The notes under the pieces were generated by a model, which did not search any database, had not been told where the DNA came from, and saw only the letters and a list, made by a program, of their open reading frames with translations. Of a stretch of DNA of 64,000 nt, positions 15,301 to 30,300 are shown one piece after another. Each line of letters opens with the position of its first letter. Positions within the stretch are counted from its first letter, which is position 1. A program made the translations under genes and the position numbers. Source of the stretch: Rhabdophis nuchalis (lineage: Eukaryota; Chordata; Lepidosauria; Squamata; Natricidae); assembly GCA_039707465.1 (NCBI GenBank), contig CM077644.1, forward strand, positions 83,503,875 to 83,567,874, written 5' to 3'.

Positions 15301-18300
15301 CTGAAATTACAAATCCACATGACAATGTAGAACATCAATCCTCTCTTTCAGAAAAGCAACTAAAATAGAGTTGTTCTGAAGGGCCTTTGGTTAAGCACTG
15401 TAATTGGTTTGCCGATAGTTGTGTTTACGATGGGGTAATTTAATTAATGTGTTATGCTCTTAGTGTAACATTGTGCCTGCATTATTTGAGATCATTATCC
15501 TCGTGACTTCTTTTGGTTTTAAAGCATTGTACCAGGAATCCAGGTGATGTATATCTGTATAAAAATGAAATAATAGATAAATAGATCTATAATAGATAAA
15601 GAGCCATAGTGGTGCAGTGGTTTGAATGCAGACTACTTCTATTGCCTGCCAGCTGCCAGCAGTTGGGCAGTTCGTATCTTATTGGCTCAAGGTTAGCCCA
15701 GCCTTCCATTTTTCCAAAGTCGATAAAATGAGGACCCAGATTGTTGAGGGCAGTATAATGACTCTGTAAACCATTTAGAGAGGGCTGTAAAGCACTGTGA
15801 AGCAGCATATAAATCTAAGTGCTAAATGTATAGTCTTATGAAACGCAAACTGGCTCTATTTTATTTTTCCTTTACAAGAAAATAAACGATTTACTTTATT
15901 TAATTCAAATAATTATCAAATTTTAAACTGTAAAATTATGCACATGGTGACCATATTCCCTTGAAAAAATTGGATAAACCTGAAAAAGGAGCAAATCTGG
16001 AAGGCGTCTGTAAGGATAAACAAAATATTGTTTATGTTTATAACTTAGCTTTGCTAAGAAAATTAAAGAACGAAACCAGAGAAAACCTGTACAAAATGCA
16101 GTTGCAACTGTACAAAAAACCCCCATCTAAAACAGTACATATAAATGTATTCTAAATGGAGAATTCAGTTCCATATTTTTCATAGGAATGCGAAAGACTG
16201 TGAATTAAGGGCACCATTTGTACAATAAAAATGAAACAACCAGAATAAAGGTGAAAAGCAAGTTTAAAAAAATAAATCTAAAAGGACAGCTTTTGGATAA
16301 AGGACCACCTTTTATAATAAAAGATGTATGGTCACGATAATTATACATGTTTCATGATAATTTTTTAAATTACCAATTTGTTAAATATTTCCCCATTGCA
16401 TTTTAATTTGGTTTGGGTCACACTTGGGAGTGTTGCAGTCAGGAGGCATTTTGTGTGTTTGACACCTTTAACTTACTTCCCATCTTTTATTTATTTTATT
16501 GCTGCGTGATAGTTGAGTTTATGATTTAGTTTAGTTTAGTTTAGTTTTTTATTATGATACTACGGACTCATTTCCCCCATCCACATATTGTAAATTGCCA
16601 AGAGATTGAAGTGAGATATAAATTCAATAACTAATTAAATTTGGTAACAACTTTCAGAGATTTCTCAGTGTTGGGCCTAAAGCTTTTGACAGCCACATAA
16701 AACTCTAAGGCCCTTTTCTTTTCAGCTTTAGAAGCTGAAAACTTCCCAACAATGAGAAATATTTAAAAATGTGAGGTTTAATTGTAAACAGATAAATAAT
16801 ATGGTTATCTATTAGAACCTGCAATAAATGTGGTGGTTTATATAACTCATGTTTCCTTTTTGCAAGCAATTGTGGACCTTAGTATACATATTTTTCAACT
16901 GCTTTGGGGTTAATCACTAAGATGATATTAATGCTGGAAGATATAAAGTATTTTCTATTACCTATACTGCGGGGAACTACATTCAAATTTCTTGGTGAAT
17001 TGCCGCTGATTCATGTTTATTAAATATATTAAACAATATTTTGAAAATTGAAACATGATTATTGAATATCATCTAAGGATTATCTGGGCTAAAATCAATG
17101 ATGTGAAGTCTTGATTAAAGACAATAATTGATATTGTTAAGCTGTCATGTCTGTGAACTTGGGCATATATTTAAAACTTTGACGTTTTCAGAAATAACCT
17201 CCCAATTACCTTTTGGTGATTTCTTCTACTCTTTACTAAAGTACAGAAGTTTCACTGGGTCATAATTATCTGTTTATTTCAACATTCAAGGCAGTTCACG
17301 TTAACAGTTTAACAGATTAACACAGCTGTAGGGGACCTTGTAGGTCTTATAGTCCAACCCCCTCTGCCCAAGCAGGAGATCCTGCCCCATTTCTGACAAA
17401 TGGCAGTCCAGTCTCTTCTTGAAAGCCTCCAGGCTTTCTCAAGGCTTCTCAAGGCTTTTCCTTTACTTTACTTTATTTTCAATTTATATACCGCCCTTTT
17501 CACCAAAAGGGACTCAGGGCGGTGCACAGAAAGATAAAAACCCTCACACAATATACAAAATTTAAAAAACAATTAAATCAATAAGACTGTGCTAAAATTG
17601 AATAAATAGTTAAAAACATAAATAACGAATTAAAAGTCCCTAATCTATGTCAGGCCGTCAAGATGAAAGAAATGAGATTTTACCATCCGACGGAAGAGAC
17701 GTAGATCCGTGATGGTACGGATATCGGGGGGGAGGTTGTTCCAGAGTGTCGGACCCGCCACAGAGAAGGCTCTCCCCCTGGGGGTCGCCAGTCGGCATTG
17801 ACCGGCTGACGGCATCCTGAGAAGGCCAACTCTGTGAGAGCGAACAGGTCGAAGGGAGGAATGTGGTAGGAGGCGGTCTCTCAAGTAACCAGGACCCGAG
17901 CCAAGGCAAGCCGTTCCATTGGTTGATTGTTCTCACTGTCATAAAATTTCTTCTTATTTTTAGGTTGAATCTCTCCTTAATCAGTTTCCATCCATTATTC
18001 CTTGTCTGGCCTTCAGGTGTTTTGGAACTAGCATGAGCCCCTCCTCTCTGTGGCAGCCCCTGAAGTATTGAAACACTGCTATCATGATCCTTCTCTTCAC
18101 TAGACTAGCCATGCTGAGTACTTGCAACCGTTCATTAGCTTCCAGTCTTGACCGCTCTTCTCTGCACTTTTTCTCAATATATTTTTTTATAGTGTATTGA
18201 CCAAAACTGGATGCTCTATTCTAGGTGTGATGATCTTACTAAGGCTAAGGTATTAGTACCTCACTTGATCTTGATTGTATCTTTCTGTTAAGGCAACATA

Positions 18301-21300
18301 GGTCCATTCATGTTATAGGTGAGTTGGTCTAAGAAACTGTAACAGTTGTCTGGTGAGTTCTGCATAGAGCTGGGCCTTAAATCTGGATCTCCTTATTTCA
18401 AATCCAAGTTACACCATGCTGGCATTTCACTTTCCACTGTAGTACTAGTAAGGATTTGGAAACTTTGGTGAACTGTTTTACTAGCATGTATATGGTACAT
18501 GTAAAAAAAAATATCAAGTTTATCAAGTGTATAATTGCAATTTGTCTTTTGTGTAAGTTTATGTCTATCTGTGTAGACAGACATAAACTTACACAAAAGA
18601 CCAATTGTAAGTTTTCCCATTTTCATCATGGTTGCAGAGATCAGATAGGGACCAATCTTATTATCAAAACTGTTTTTTTCTTCATATTAGTTGCATACAG
18701 GAGCCTGTGTCCTAAATGCATCCCATAAAATTATATAGCTGCTTCTCCAGGATGGACCTAAACCAGGCTACAATGATTTCTTTTTGATGTGATTGACAAA
18801 ATAATATATTGCAAACCAGTCAGGTTTAAAAAGGCAGTTATAAATAGAATATTAAAAATTAATGCATACATTAATATTAGCAGCACTTTCCCTAAAACAT
18901 AATAAACACTGTGCAGAGTTTGACATGAATAATTTACCATAGCTCAAAATTATCAGTGCAAAAGACAGAGGTTAATTATGAATGTAAATCATTTATAAGG
19001 ATTTTTCCAGGTATCTTTCAGGATTTTTTCTAAAAAAAACCTCAAAATGCAGTTCAAGAATCTATTGCTGATGGACAATGCAAGCAAGGCTTTTATAATA
19101 ATATAATTGGATAATATGATATGGATTTATTAACAATTAAAACATACACATGCACCACAATTTCCTTGAAGTTCTGTGTATACTTGCTGTAAGACTGGCC
19201 AAAGACATTATACTACCTGGGAAAAATTGGTTGCATTATTCCAGAATTGATTCAATAGGTCTACGATTATTTATGATTATCTTGGGAAATGCAGTTCAAA
19301 TTAAACTACTTAATATTGATGTAATTTTTTTTGAATCACTTATCAGTTGGTGTATAGTTTAATCTGGATAATTAAAGCTCCATTACAGCACAGAAAGCTC
19401 ATCCCTTCTGAATGTTTACTAGTTTTAGCTTTAATGGCATTAATATTGATTTATATTAAATGCTTAAATATGATATTAATCTTAATACAGGTACAACTCA
19501 AGTTACAACAGTGCATTTAATGACTGTTCAAAGTTACAGCAGCACTGAAAAAAGTGACATGTGGCCGTTTTTCACACTTACGACCATTGCAGCATCCCCC
19601 ATTGTCACGTGATCAAAATTCAGATGTTTGGCAACTGACTCATATTTATTGTGGTTGCAGCATCCCTTTTGCGACCTTCTGACATGCAAAGTCACTGGGG
19701 AAGGCAGAGTCATTTAACAACCCTGTTACTAACTCAATAACTGCAGTGATTCCCTTAACAACCGTGACACTCACTTAAATGCCTCACCTAGCAACATACA
19801 TTTTGGGCTCAGTTGTGGTTGTAAGTCAAGGACTACCTATATGTATATGTCAGCATTAAACAATTTGTGCTATCCATGGGAACCAAGGCACAAATTGCAC
19901 AAGATAGCACAAACCAACCAAACCAGCATTGAGGCCCAAAAGAGCTATTTTTCAGTGATGCTGTAGTGATTTGGAACATATTATCTTAGGGAGCACAACT
20001 GGTGTCATTTGTAGCAGCCTTCCATACGTTAGTTAGGAAACTGAATTGCTTCAGAGAATGTTTGAGGGTGAACTGAGATTTGGGCTGGTTTTATTATGCT
20101 AAATTGTTTTTTATTGTAGTTTACTGTGGACATTTTACTGTTGCTGCATTTTAAATTGCTGTAACCTATTGGGAGTTGATAAGATGTGGCAGCACATCAA
20201 TTAAATAATCAACAATTAAAATAGCACATTGTAATACAAAGTTTATCATCACCTCTATTTTAATTGTTAACGGAAAAGAATGTGTGATATGAATTCCGAT
20301 GAATACAAGAACCTCATATCTGTTTTTCTTTGCAGGACAACATTCCAACATGGAGAACTCCTGAAAATATGTGAGTTATAGTTTTAAAAAGTTTAATGAC
20401 TTTACTTTTTCTTTTATTACATTTCTATACCGCCCACTCTCCCCAACGGGACTCAGGGCGGTGCACAGGAATAATAAAAACAGAGATAATAAATACAGTC
20501 AAACATAGTTAAAAATAGATTAAATCAATTTTGAGACCCATGCTAAAATTCATAATTAAAACCCTGACTAAAAATCAATGATAAAAACTATGCCTGGCCA
20601 GCCACATGAAAAAAGTGTGTTTTTAATGCCTGGCGAAAGAGGCGTAGGTGGCGTAGGTCCGTGAATTAGCACAGGAGTCCTTAGATATCTGCCATGTAGC
20701 ATCTTAGAACATTTGGATAATTTTACATTGGAGAAAACAGTATTTCATTATGTGACAAGCGTTTATGGTTAGTTGTATTCATGAAATTTGATTTCATAAA
20801 ATGTCAGCTTATAGAAGCATGGCCTCATTTAACAAAACTTCTGAGAAACTGGAAATGTTAACTTTTTCGCATGATAAGAGGATAAATTAGATTTTTAATG
20901 TCCTGAACTACATAGGTGCTCAAAAATTCATATAAATGAGAGAGAGAGAGAGAGGAAGTGAGGGAGGGATGGAGATAAATAGATAGATAGATTTATCTCT
21001 CCTTCCTTCCTGCCTGCCTCTCTCTCTCCCTCCCTCCTTTCCTTCCTCCCTCCCTCCTTCCCCCCTCCTTTCCTCCCTCCCTCCTTCTTGTTAAAATGAA
21101 TATCATGTGATTACAGCAGGAGCAACAGTCAAGCATGGCTGAAGCAACTTCTTCAAATTTCCTTCTCTCTGGAGGAATGGTTCCTGGATTCTGGATGTAT
21201 CCTGTAAATTATCTGAGGTAATTTGAGATACCTTGAGATACCTTGGTTCATTTGAGATACCTTTGTTCAAAAATTGTTACCTTATGATGCACTCACTGTT

Positions 21301-24300
21301 TCACAAAGTTAATGGTTATAGAAACTAGAGTCTTCTACAAATTCTACAATTAAATTTTTATTTATTTATTTGTATTCCATCTTTATTATTTTACAAATAA
21401 TAGAAGGTGGCAAACATATCCAACACTCCTTCCTCTTCCTATTTTCCCCACAACAACAACCCTGTGAGATAGGTTGGACAAAAAGAGTAATTGCCGCAAA
21501 ATCACCTAGTTGGTTTTTTGTGGCTAAGGCAGGACTTGAAGGACTCGATTTTTAGACTGATTACATCAGGGATGTCCTAACTTGGGAACTTTAAGACTTG
21601 TGGACTTCAACTCCCAGAATTCCCCAGCCAGCTATGCTGGCTGGGGAATTCTGGGAGTTGAAGTCCACAAGTCTTAAAGTTCCCAAGTTTGGACATCCCT
21701 GGATTACATAATCAAAGAGAGACATAGAGACACACACATGGAGAGAGGGAGGGAGGGAATGTAATTGGTCTAACATGAAAATATTTAGGGAATCAAATGT
21801 TAATCCCCCATGCCTCTGTGAATACAGTATAATTTACATAGGAAAAACATATAACTGCACAGAAATTTATTTCACTTGGGGAAATCCTTATTCAGGATTT
21901 TTACAATCCTAAAAAATAATAAATCAGTTTATTTTTGAGCAAGTATAAAATCCCTCTGTTGATATTATCTTGTTCAAGTCACATTTCTTTAAAATAAAGA
22001 GATGTGACTTGAACAAGATAATATCAGCACAGGGATTTTATACTTTCCCCCAAAATATATTGATTTATTATTTCCTGGATTGGAAAAGTAGAAGAAAAGT
22101 GTCATATTCCTTCCCTAATGCAAAATAAATTTCTTAAAGATTATATACAAAATTAAATACCATGTAAAGTATTAAGTGTTTATTACATGTAACAAGCACT
22201 TAATATTTTACTTAGTATTTAAGTAAATAATTAAATACTTTAAATACGGTTGAAGACACTGTGCTTGTCAGCTGGAGAGTTGACAGCTCAGATTTGAGAC
22301 CCGAATTCTGCACAACAGGTGAGCTCTTGTTACTTGCCAGTTGCAGTTTGCCTAGCAGTTTGAAAGCATGCAAATGCAAGTAGATTAATAGGTACCACTT
22401 TAGTGAGAAGATAACAGAGTTCTGTGCATCTTTTATGTAAAGCCATGACCACGGAAATTATCTTCGCACAAATTTATTTATTTTTCAAATTTATACCCCT
22501 CCCTTCTCCTTGCAAGGACCCAGGGCGGCTCCTTGGCTAAGAAACAGAGATAAGCACCCTGCCCTAGAGTTGAACATGATTGAAAGGGAAATCTTTACTT
22601 TACATGCAAACCATCATATATTAAATTATCCCAATGTGATACATACAAAATTATATAGAGCTAAATTATTACATTGAATTCATTTTGTCTGATACTGCTA
22701 AAGTCTGTTTTTAAAAAAAATAAATCATTTTCATTATAATTTATCTATGAGAATATTTTAAGCAACAGAATAAACAGGTATATAAAAAAGAAAAGGCAGA
22801 AAGGGACATATTGGTTAAGGAACAAAACATCAATAAATGATCAGGGGATCTCTTGGGATCTTACCTCTACAAGAAGTACCATCATTGGTTACAAAGCTTG
22901 TGTTGCCATTACTAGATTTGTATCCATCTTTGCACACGCAGAAGTAGCTTCCCATAGTGTTTGTACAGTTCGCCTTTTCTCCACAAAGTTGTGTGGCATT
23001 TGCACATTCATTATCATCTGTAAATAAATAAAATTATTTGCTTTCTGTTAAAATGATTTCCCTCTTTCCATTTAAATTTTCTGAGATTTCTCAAATAATA
23101 TTGACTTTTCCACCTACTTTTTTCTCAGTAGAAAAACTTTAAAGTAAAGTTTTTAAGTATGGTAAGTTTAAAGTAAAAAATAAACCCAGATATCAAACGT
23201 CTTTATGATTCAGGAACTGCACCCTCAAATTATTTCATACTTTTACTTAGATACCTAAGGGTTTTGTGTGTGAGAGAGTTTGTGCATGCACAGGCACATT
23301 CACACAAACATACACAAACACACAGACATACCCTAAAGGCAAATACTTGTGATCAGGAATAATAAAAAATTTTTTTTTCTGGCATTGAGTTATGATGGTA
23401 ACTAGTTTTTGCTTTTTTTTGAATACAGAAAGATGCACTCAGATAGTAGATTTTCATTTTTAAAATTGATCTAAAAATCTTAAATTCACTAGTTTTAAAT
23501 GGGATGTCTTTGTTTTTGTGTGAGTGTATGTCTGTATATATATATTATGTGCTTGCCTGTGTGTGAGTGTCTTTGTGTTACGTATTATTGTTTTACATAT
23601 TTAGGTTGATAGAATGCCATGGAACTTAGTTTCCATGATTGAAGTCTACAATACTATGCTACCCTACTCGTGCGTTTCGGGGCGGGTGGGAGGAGAGAGA
23701 GAGAGAGGCAGGGGGAGGGAGGGAAGAAGAGGGGGGGGGGAAGAAGGGAGAGAGAGGGAGAGAGAGAGAGAACAATTCTCATACAATAATAGGCTCTGTG
23801 TGATCCATGGCATCCCTATGGCACAAACCATTCAGCTTATTGACCTTCAGGAAGTGCTAAGTAAACTGCAGGGAATTCCTGATAGTTACTTGAATGTAAG
23901 TAGAATGTGAATGAAATGTTCAAAAACTGTTAAAGCTGAGTCTGCCACCTATTTGCCATCAGTGAGTTCACATTTGCCATTAGATACAGCAGGGTAAAAT
24001 AAATTCGAAAAATAAAACATGGTATTTCTAGAATGAAGAAGAGAACATCCCTGGCCCAAGTTTTATACAATGACAAAGATCTACAGAATTTTCTATTTCA
24101 TGAACTTCAAGATTTAGTCCTAAAAATAATAGAGCTTTCCCTAAATTCATAGTCAATGAACTCTGAACTATTGACGTGACACTGAAATCATAACCTCAAA
24201 ATCTTAAAATGTTTTGTCTAAGAGGAATGTGATAGGATTACATCTGGGTAAGGTAAAGGACCTTACCAAGTGTAAAACATAAATTAGGTGAATGTTTTGA

Positions 24301-27300
24301 AGAAAAAAGAGGGAATTCTAGAATACATGACATTTATGGTAGGAGTGTATATAATTCGAGCAATTGTTATGTGAGTTCACTGAATTGGTATACCATTGTT
24401 AGATAGACATTGTTAACCTTGCAACCTGCGAGAAAATGTTTCTTGACTCCTTATAGATCTTGATCCTACTCTGGCATTTCAGTCTGTCATTTATTCTGCT
24501 TCTCTCCTTCTCTTGCATCTTACATATTATACAACTTACATAGGACAATGTGCTGTCTCCCCAATATATTTTTTCCCCTTCTTGTTTGCTTTTCTATTTC
24601 AACATTTGATAATCTGTGCCTATAATTGTCAGCAGAATATTTTACTTGGGGCTATGAGTGTGTTTTTGAATATATGCACTTTACAATTCTTTTTAAAATA
24701 TTTTGGATACTTCTGCAAATCTCAGGGTATTCCTGAGCATAATGCTTTTTCCCTGATGCCATGGATCATTTTCATTCTAAATTCCAAAAGTGTTTACATA
24801 AAATTGTTCAACAATATACACCAGTAAAAAGGCAAAAGCCATAAATCTTCATTGCTAACATTTTTATAGGGTTAAATGCCCAGTTAAATAAACAGGTCTT
24901 TGATCCTTGGCAATAGCATTTCATAATGGGAAATTCCGTGCTGTAAGAGATGTTATTCTCCCGTGGAAAGACTACAGCATAGTATCTACTCATCTGGACC
25001 ACAATCAAATGAATACTCCTTACTGTAGAACAAAAAATTATAAACATTGGGTAAGCTAATATGGTAAAAGAAAATGATTTTTCTGATGTCTATTAAGATT
25101 CTCAACCATCCAGGTCATGATTGTCTCAAAGGTGCTTTGTCCATCTTTGGGACAACCGTGAACTGAAGAAGCTTCTTGGATAAGAAGTGCAAAGTTTTCA
25201 AAGAAACATCAAGGAAGTCCAGTTGTTGTTCCAAACATTTCTTGACTCCTTATAGATGTTGATTCTACTCTGACCTATTGGGGGGAAAAAACACTTTTGG
25301 GTTTCTTCTGATTGCTCCAGTTCTATTATGCCCCACAATGTTGATTAGAGGCTGAGATACTTTTGGGGGAATTTTTTTTTTTACAGTATGTATCATTCCT
25401 GTTTGAGTTAGTTCAACTCATATTCTTGGCCATGGAACAATCAGTCAACAACATTTCTATTATTCTTGCAAATGTGGGAGCACTACGGTGCACATATCAT
25501 GGGCAATGTTTTCTTTATTTATGTATTCTAGAGAACGGTTTTTTTTTAGTAACTTATACAAAATGCATCTCTTTTAGTGATTGAAAGTGTACTTGATACG
25601 AGAGGCTTATCAAACAGTGAGGCATAGATTAATATTGGATTATATAAGGCAAGCATACGCTGCAATTTTGGGGGAAAAACATTATATTAGAATTCTCAAC
25701 TGGGTGAAAATAAAAAACCACCACCCAGGAGAATGGGAGAATATATTCCAGGACAACGCAATAGCTTTCAGTCCATTATAATTGTTAGGCTCCATTCTTT
25801 TCCCTTTTAAATACAAACCAAATATTTCCATCATGCTTTTTTATGGACTGAAATGTGGTACAGTGCAAAAAAAAAATGTTTTTACTGTTGGAACCATCAG
25901 TTATGGACCTACATTTGGTGGGTCCTTGGACACATGTATTCTCGGCTGTGGCACCTGCCTTATGGAACATTCTCTGATGATTATATCTGCAAAGGGGTAG
26001 GTATTCTGATGGACTTCAGTGATGTGGCAGTTTCCTATAAAGGAGGGTGCTTATTCCATGGAGAGAAGTGAGACAAGAGACACATATCCTATAGCTAGGT
26101 AGAAGACAGAGGAAGAGAGTTAGCATTGCCACTCCCTAGAATCTCCCAGGATGTATGCCTTAGGCTTAGGGTAATGTAAGTTTAGCCTGGCAAGACTCTG
26201 GGTTATCTATGCCAGGGGTCTCCAACCTTTGCAACTTTAAATCTGAAGGACTTCAGCTCCCAGACTTCTCCAGCCAGCAAAGCTGGCTGGAGAATTCTGG
26301 AAACTGAAGTCCTTCAGATTTAGAGTTGCAAAGGTTGGAGACCCCTGATCTATGCCATTCTTAGGTTTTGACTGACACAATCTTCCTCTTGACATTACTC
26401 CATTCCTTTTGACATTCCAGAAGTCCCCCAAGACCCGGTTATGTAATCAGTTCTAGGGCTCCCAGGGCTCCATTACTAGGTGCCCATTCATATCCTCCCT
26501 TTGCCTATGGTTGGCTTTTTAAAATAATTTTTATTTTATGCTGGATGTTATATTTTTAAATCGCCTGATTTTGTACTTGTTGTTATTGTATTGTTGTACA
26601 CTGCTCAGAAGCGCACTTTGGGAGATGGGTTGGCTATATAAATTTTATTCATGATGAATAAATAAATGGTTGAACCCTCAAATGAGGCAAGGAATGCTTT
26701 CAACTGGCACGTAGTAGTCCCTATAAAAATCTTTACAGGTTTTGCTTATTAATTTTATCATAGTGTTTGCAGTAATCCACATAGCTAGGTCCTTGTAAAA
26801 AATTTAATGGATCTGTACACAGTAGATTGTCTTCAGTGCCCAATGTTCTTTCCAACAAAGGATATCTCTTCCAATTTTCACAAAAGAAACAACAAACCAT
26901 TGCCAACTTTCAAGGCTAGCTTTTTTTAGTTATACAGGCTAACTAAATTTCTGGTGGAATTAATTTGCTTTCAGAGACAATATGCAGGAGTAAGAGACTT
27001 AGATAAACCTGCTCCAATATCGAGTGTGTTATTTAAAACTGGGGAATCTGTTCTGGGGAAACTGTGATGGTATTATAGCTTTCAATTTATTTTCTAATAA
27101 GAGTCAGTACTTCCTTGGATAGTTAGAAAATAATTATGGTAACGTACTGCCACCCACTTCTACCCCCAAAGTATACATTGGATACTTTTCCAGGCTGAAT
27201 ATTACTTTTTTTTTTTTTTTTACTGCGCTTTTACTTCCATCTGACTTCTATATCAGAAACTATTTGATGAAGCTAAAAAGTATACCTGTGGGGCAAATTC

Positions 27301-30300
27301 AATATGTAAAATATAAAAGCTACATATTGGAATAGCGCTTGTCAAGTTATATGAAAGTTGCAGGGGTGTTGATTAACCATTAAGTTTCTAAGCCATTAGG
27401 AATCAAAGTTAACAATATTGACAATCCTGGGTGACATTTAACAAAGGTGCTCCAAATAAAAATATTATTGAGAATGAACAACATATGTGTAAATTATGAA
27501 CATCTAAGTTCTAATACTCCTTTATATTTCTTGTAGAGTATATTAATCATCAGCCTGTTTTTAATAAATCAAAGACACAGGACACAATAAATCAGTTTGG
27601 GGACCTAAGGGTTGAAATTTATCTTTTAACTTTTTATCATAATTTACTATGCTATTGAGCGCTGCATGGTTCAAGGGAAATAGCAACTGCAGGGTTTTAT
27701 AGATTGAAAAATGTGTAACCTTTGTAAACAAGCTTGTTTTTCTCATCTTGGTTAGAAAGGATACCTTTGAAGGCAACCAAGCATATACTCCATGACCGCA
27801 TTACTATGTAGCTTAATTATGCTCAACCAAATGACTTCAAGCACTGAAGAATAAACTTTTTGAGAAGAACTCAAGATTTTCTTTTAAAAGGAAACATTTA
27901 AAAGAACTCGAGGAAAAAAAAAGTGGTTGCCTGCTAAGTGATAAGAGGATATTGATTTCCCAATGATATATATATATATATATATACCTTATATGCTCAG
28001 TGCAGTTCTGTACAGTTTTGCACTGATACTGTGCTGGAAATTTTTAAGAATTTCAAGTGTGCCTCCACATGAACATGAATGTACACAAGACCCTTACAAC
28101 TCTACTCTGATACGATTAGAATTGGATAGTTGAGATTTGATAAGGACACGATTCAATTTAAATCTGTGATTGGAGAGCAAACCCGTTTGTTTCTCAAGCT
28201 GCTTTGCGATTTGCGATTTAATTAAAAAAAACATCAGTCTCTGTGTTATCATGGGGAAGCCTCAAGATGAATACATTCAGTGGCTTCATTTTTTTGGTCA
28301 AAATAAGAGAAAAGAAGCAGGGATAGTGAACTATTTAGAGCAGGGGTCTCCAACCTTTGCAACTTTAAGTCTGAAGGACTTCAGCTCCCAGGCTTCTGGG
28401 AGCTGAAGTCCTCCAGACTTAAAGTTGCAAAGGTTGGAGACCCCTGATTTAGAGGTTATTAGAGGTTATTATCCCTGCCAGGTTTGGTGAATATCTTTAA
28501 GAACATCATCACATTAATTACTTTTTTACAATTTCCAGTTTAGGTCTTTTAGGAGAGACAGAACATGATCAGGAAACCATGTCAACACACAAACTATCTC
28601 AATTTAAAACTTTTAAAAACAGTTTTAAAGCAATCTTTATTTTCTCACATTTTTTGTGTGCTGTCAGGCTTGGCAATATACTGAGGAATAATCTTTGATT
28701 TGCTCTTATGTGTAGGGATGTTTTGATGTCCATAGTTGTTGGCTGCAAGATTGGCCTCTCTTGGTGAGGAAAACCCCCCACTCATCATTGGAAGAATGTG
28801 GTTATGCCAGAGTTGTGATTGGTTGCTAAAATTCAGGAGGGGTAACAAAACTGGCACAGTAGAATACATTGTCATAAGGAGAGACAAAGTTAAGGTGAAA
28901 GCAGTTGTCTCAAGGAACAGTACTATTTTCTTCTTGTCCTTGTTAATAAAAGAATAATGCTTGGGCTGTTTTATCCTGATGCCAATTCATTCACAGTTGA
29001 GTGCCTTAAAGTGTATAAACTTAAATGTAACTTAAGAAAGCCTGGTTTGTTTGACCCAGGGATGTATAGCCTTGAGCCCTTAATAATAAATAAATGTTTT
29101 GTCAGCACCAGTACCAAAGAGTAAGACTCAAGTAGGAAGGGCAAAAATACAATTTATGACTGACCACATTAAAGAAGCTGAGTTATGAAAAAGAATAAAA
29201 TCCTAAATAATGGCACTCTTGCCTCTCAAAAAACAAAAACAAACAAAGAAACCAAAAAAACCTCCAACCTCCCACATTTGATAAGATGAAACTCCTTGAC
29301 TGGCTATTCATATCAATGTCAAACATCTCAGAATGCCGCTCAGCCTCCACCCCCATGGAAATAAAGTCACAACACTGTACATCACACAAGCAGTAGAAAT
29401 GTACAGAAATTTGTACTGTGTTTCCAGAGGCTACAATATGCTTTGAAGACACCTGTTTTGATCTGTTGCTCCCGAGCAGGTCCCCACACCAATTCATAAA
29501 TCTCCTTTGATAGAGTGACTTGATCAAAGCTTCAATAAATCGAAGCATCCCTTCAAAGCTTTTCCCAATCCTAATATGCACAATGAATGACTCTCTTCAT
29601 TGGAAAAAAAAAATAGAGGAAGGCATCACAGGAAATAATTCTTTTTGACATTTGAGAAATCTCAGAGCACTTATAGCAATGTACGCCTAATGTATTGATG
29701 TAATTTCCCCCCCCTTTGATGGCCATGGATAATGGATTGAATCCTCACCATTGTTAATAATAATAGCTTAAATAAGACAAGGTAACTTTATGGCAGATGT
29801 TAGCATTGAACCAGCACAAATAGGAAAAGTCGAGGCCAATAAATGTTCTTCACATGGCATCTTGATAACTAATTACCAGTCACACCATCAGCTGCTGAAT
29901 GAGACTGAGTGAGTCATGCCTGATATTGTAGAATATAGTACAGTTACATATTCCATTGGGAAGGTTATATTAATTTGTTTACTCAGAAAACAACAATATC
30001 TGAGATTAGCAAATTCACTGTGGCTCATAGTAAAATAAAATTTTCTGTATTAAAACTACCTCAACCTTGGTTCTTTTACAGGAAACATACCCACTATGGG
30101 AGAAAGAAGCGAGCCTTGAGAGACGCATTAGGGGCTACTGATTAGATCATGTTGTGTGTAGATTATAAAGTAATATGCTGGCCTTGTTCAATAATTCCAT
30201 ACTGCCTATATTATTAAGTGGAAGTGCTGCTGACCAGATTCAGAATCTCTTCAGGAATGTAATAGACTTCTACAAGCTTATCTGCAGATTACTTCCCTAG

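Larger units (their letters stand above)
14739..17312. other. intron, mostly featureless
   Basis: Apart from the SINE at 15598 and the LINE tail at 16495, I see only AT-rich unique-looking sequence. Short open frames here show no recognisable protein. Confidence 0.55.

Noticed and set aside
23930..24010. Minus-strand sequence NGKCEL as the missing first EGF exon of ADGRL4
   Set aside because: The surrounding frame lacks the other cysteines, soon meets a stop, and has no proper splice sites.
29183..29581. A 132-codon minus-strand open frame as a gene or exon
   Set aside because: No recognisable domain, no convincing splice sites, and low-complexity hydrophobic ends.
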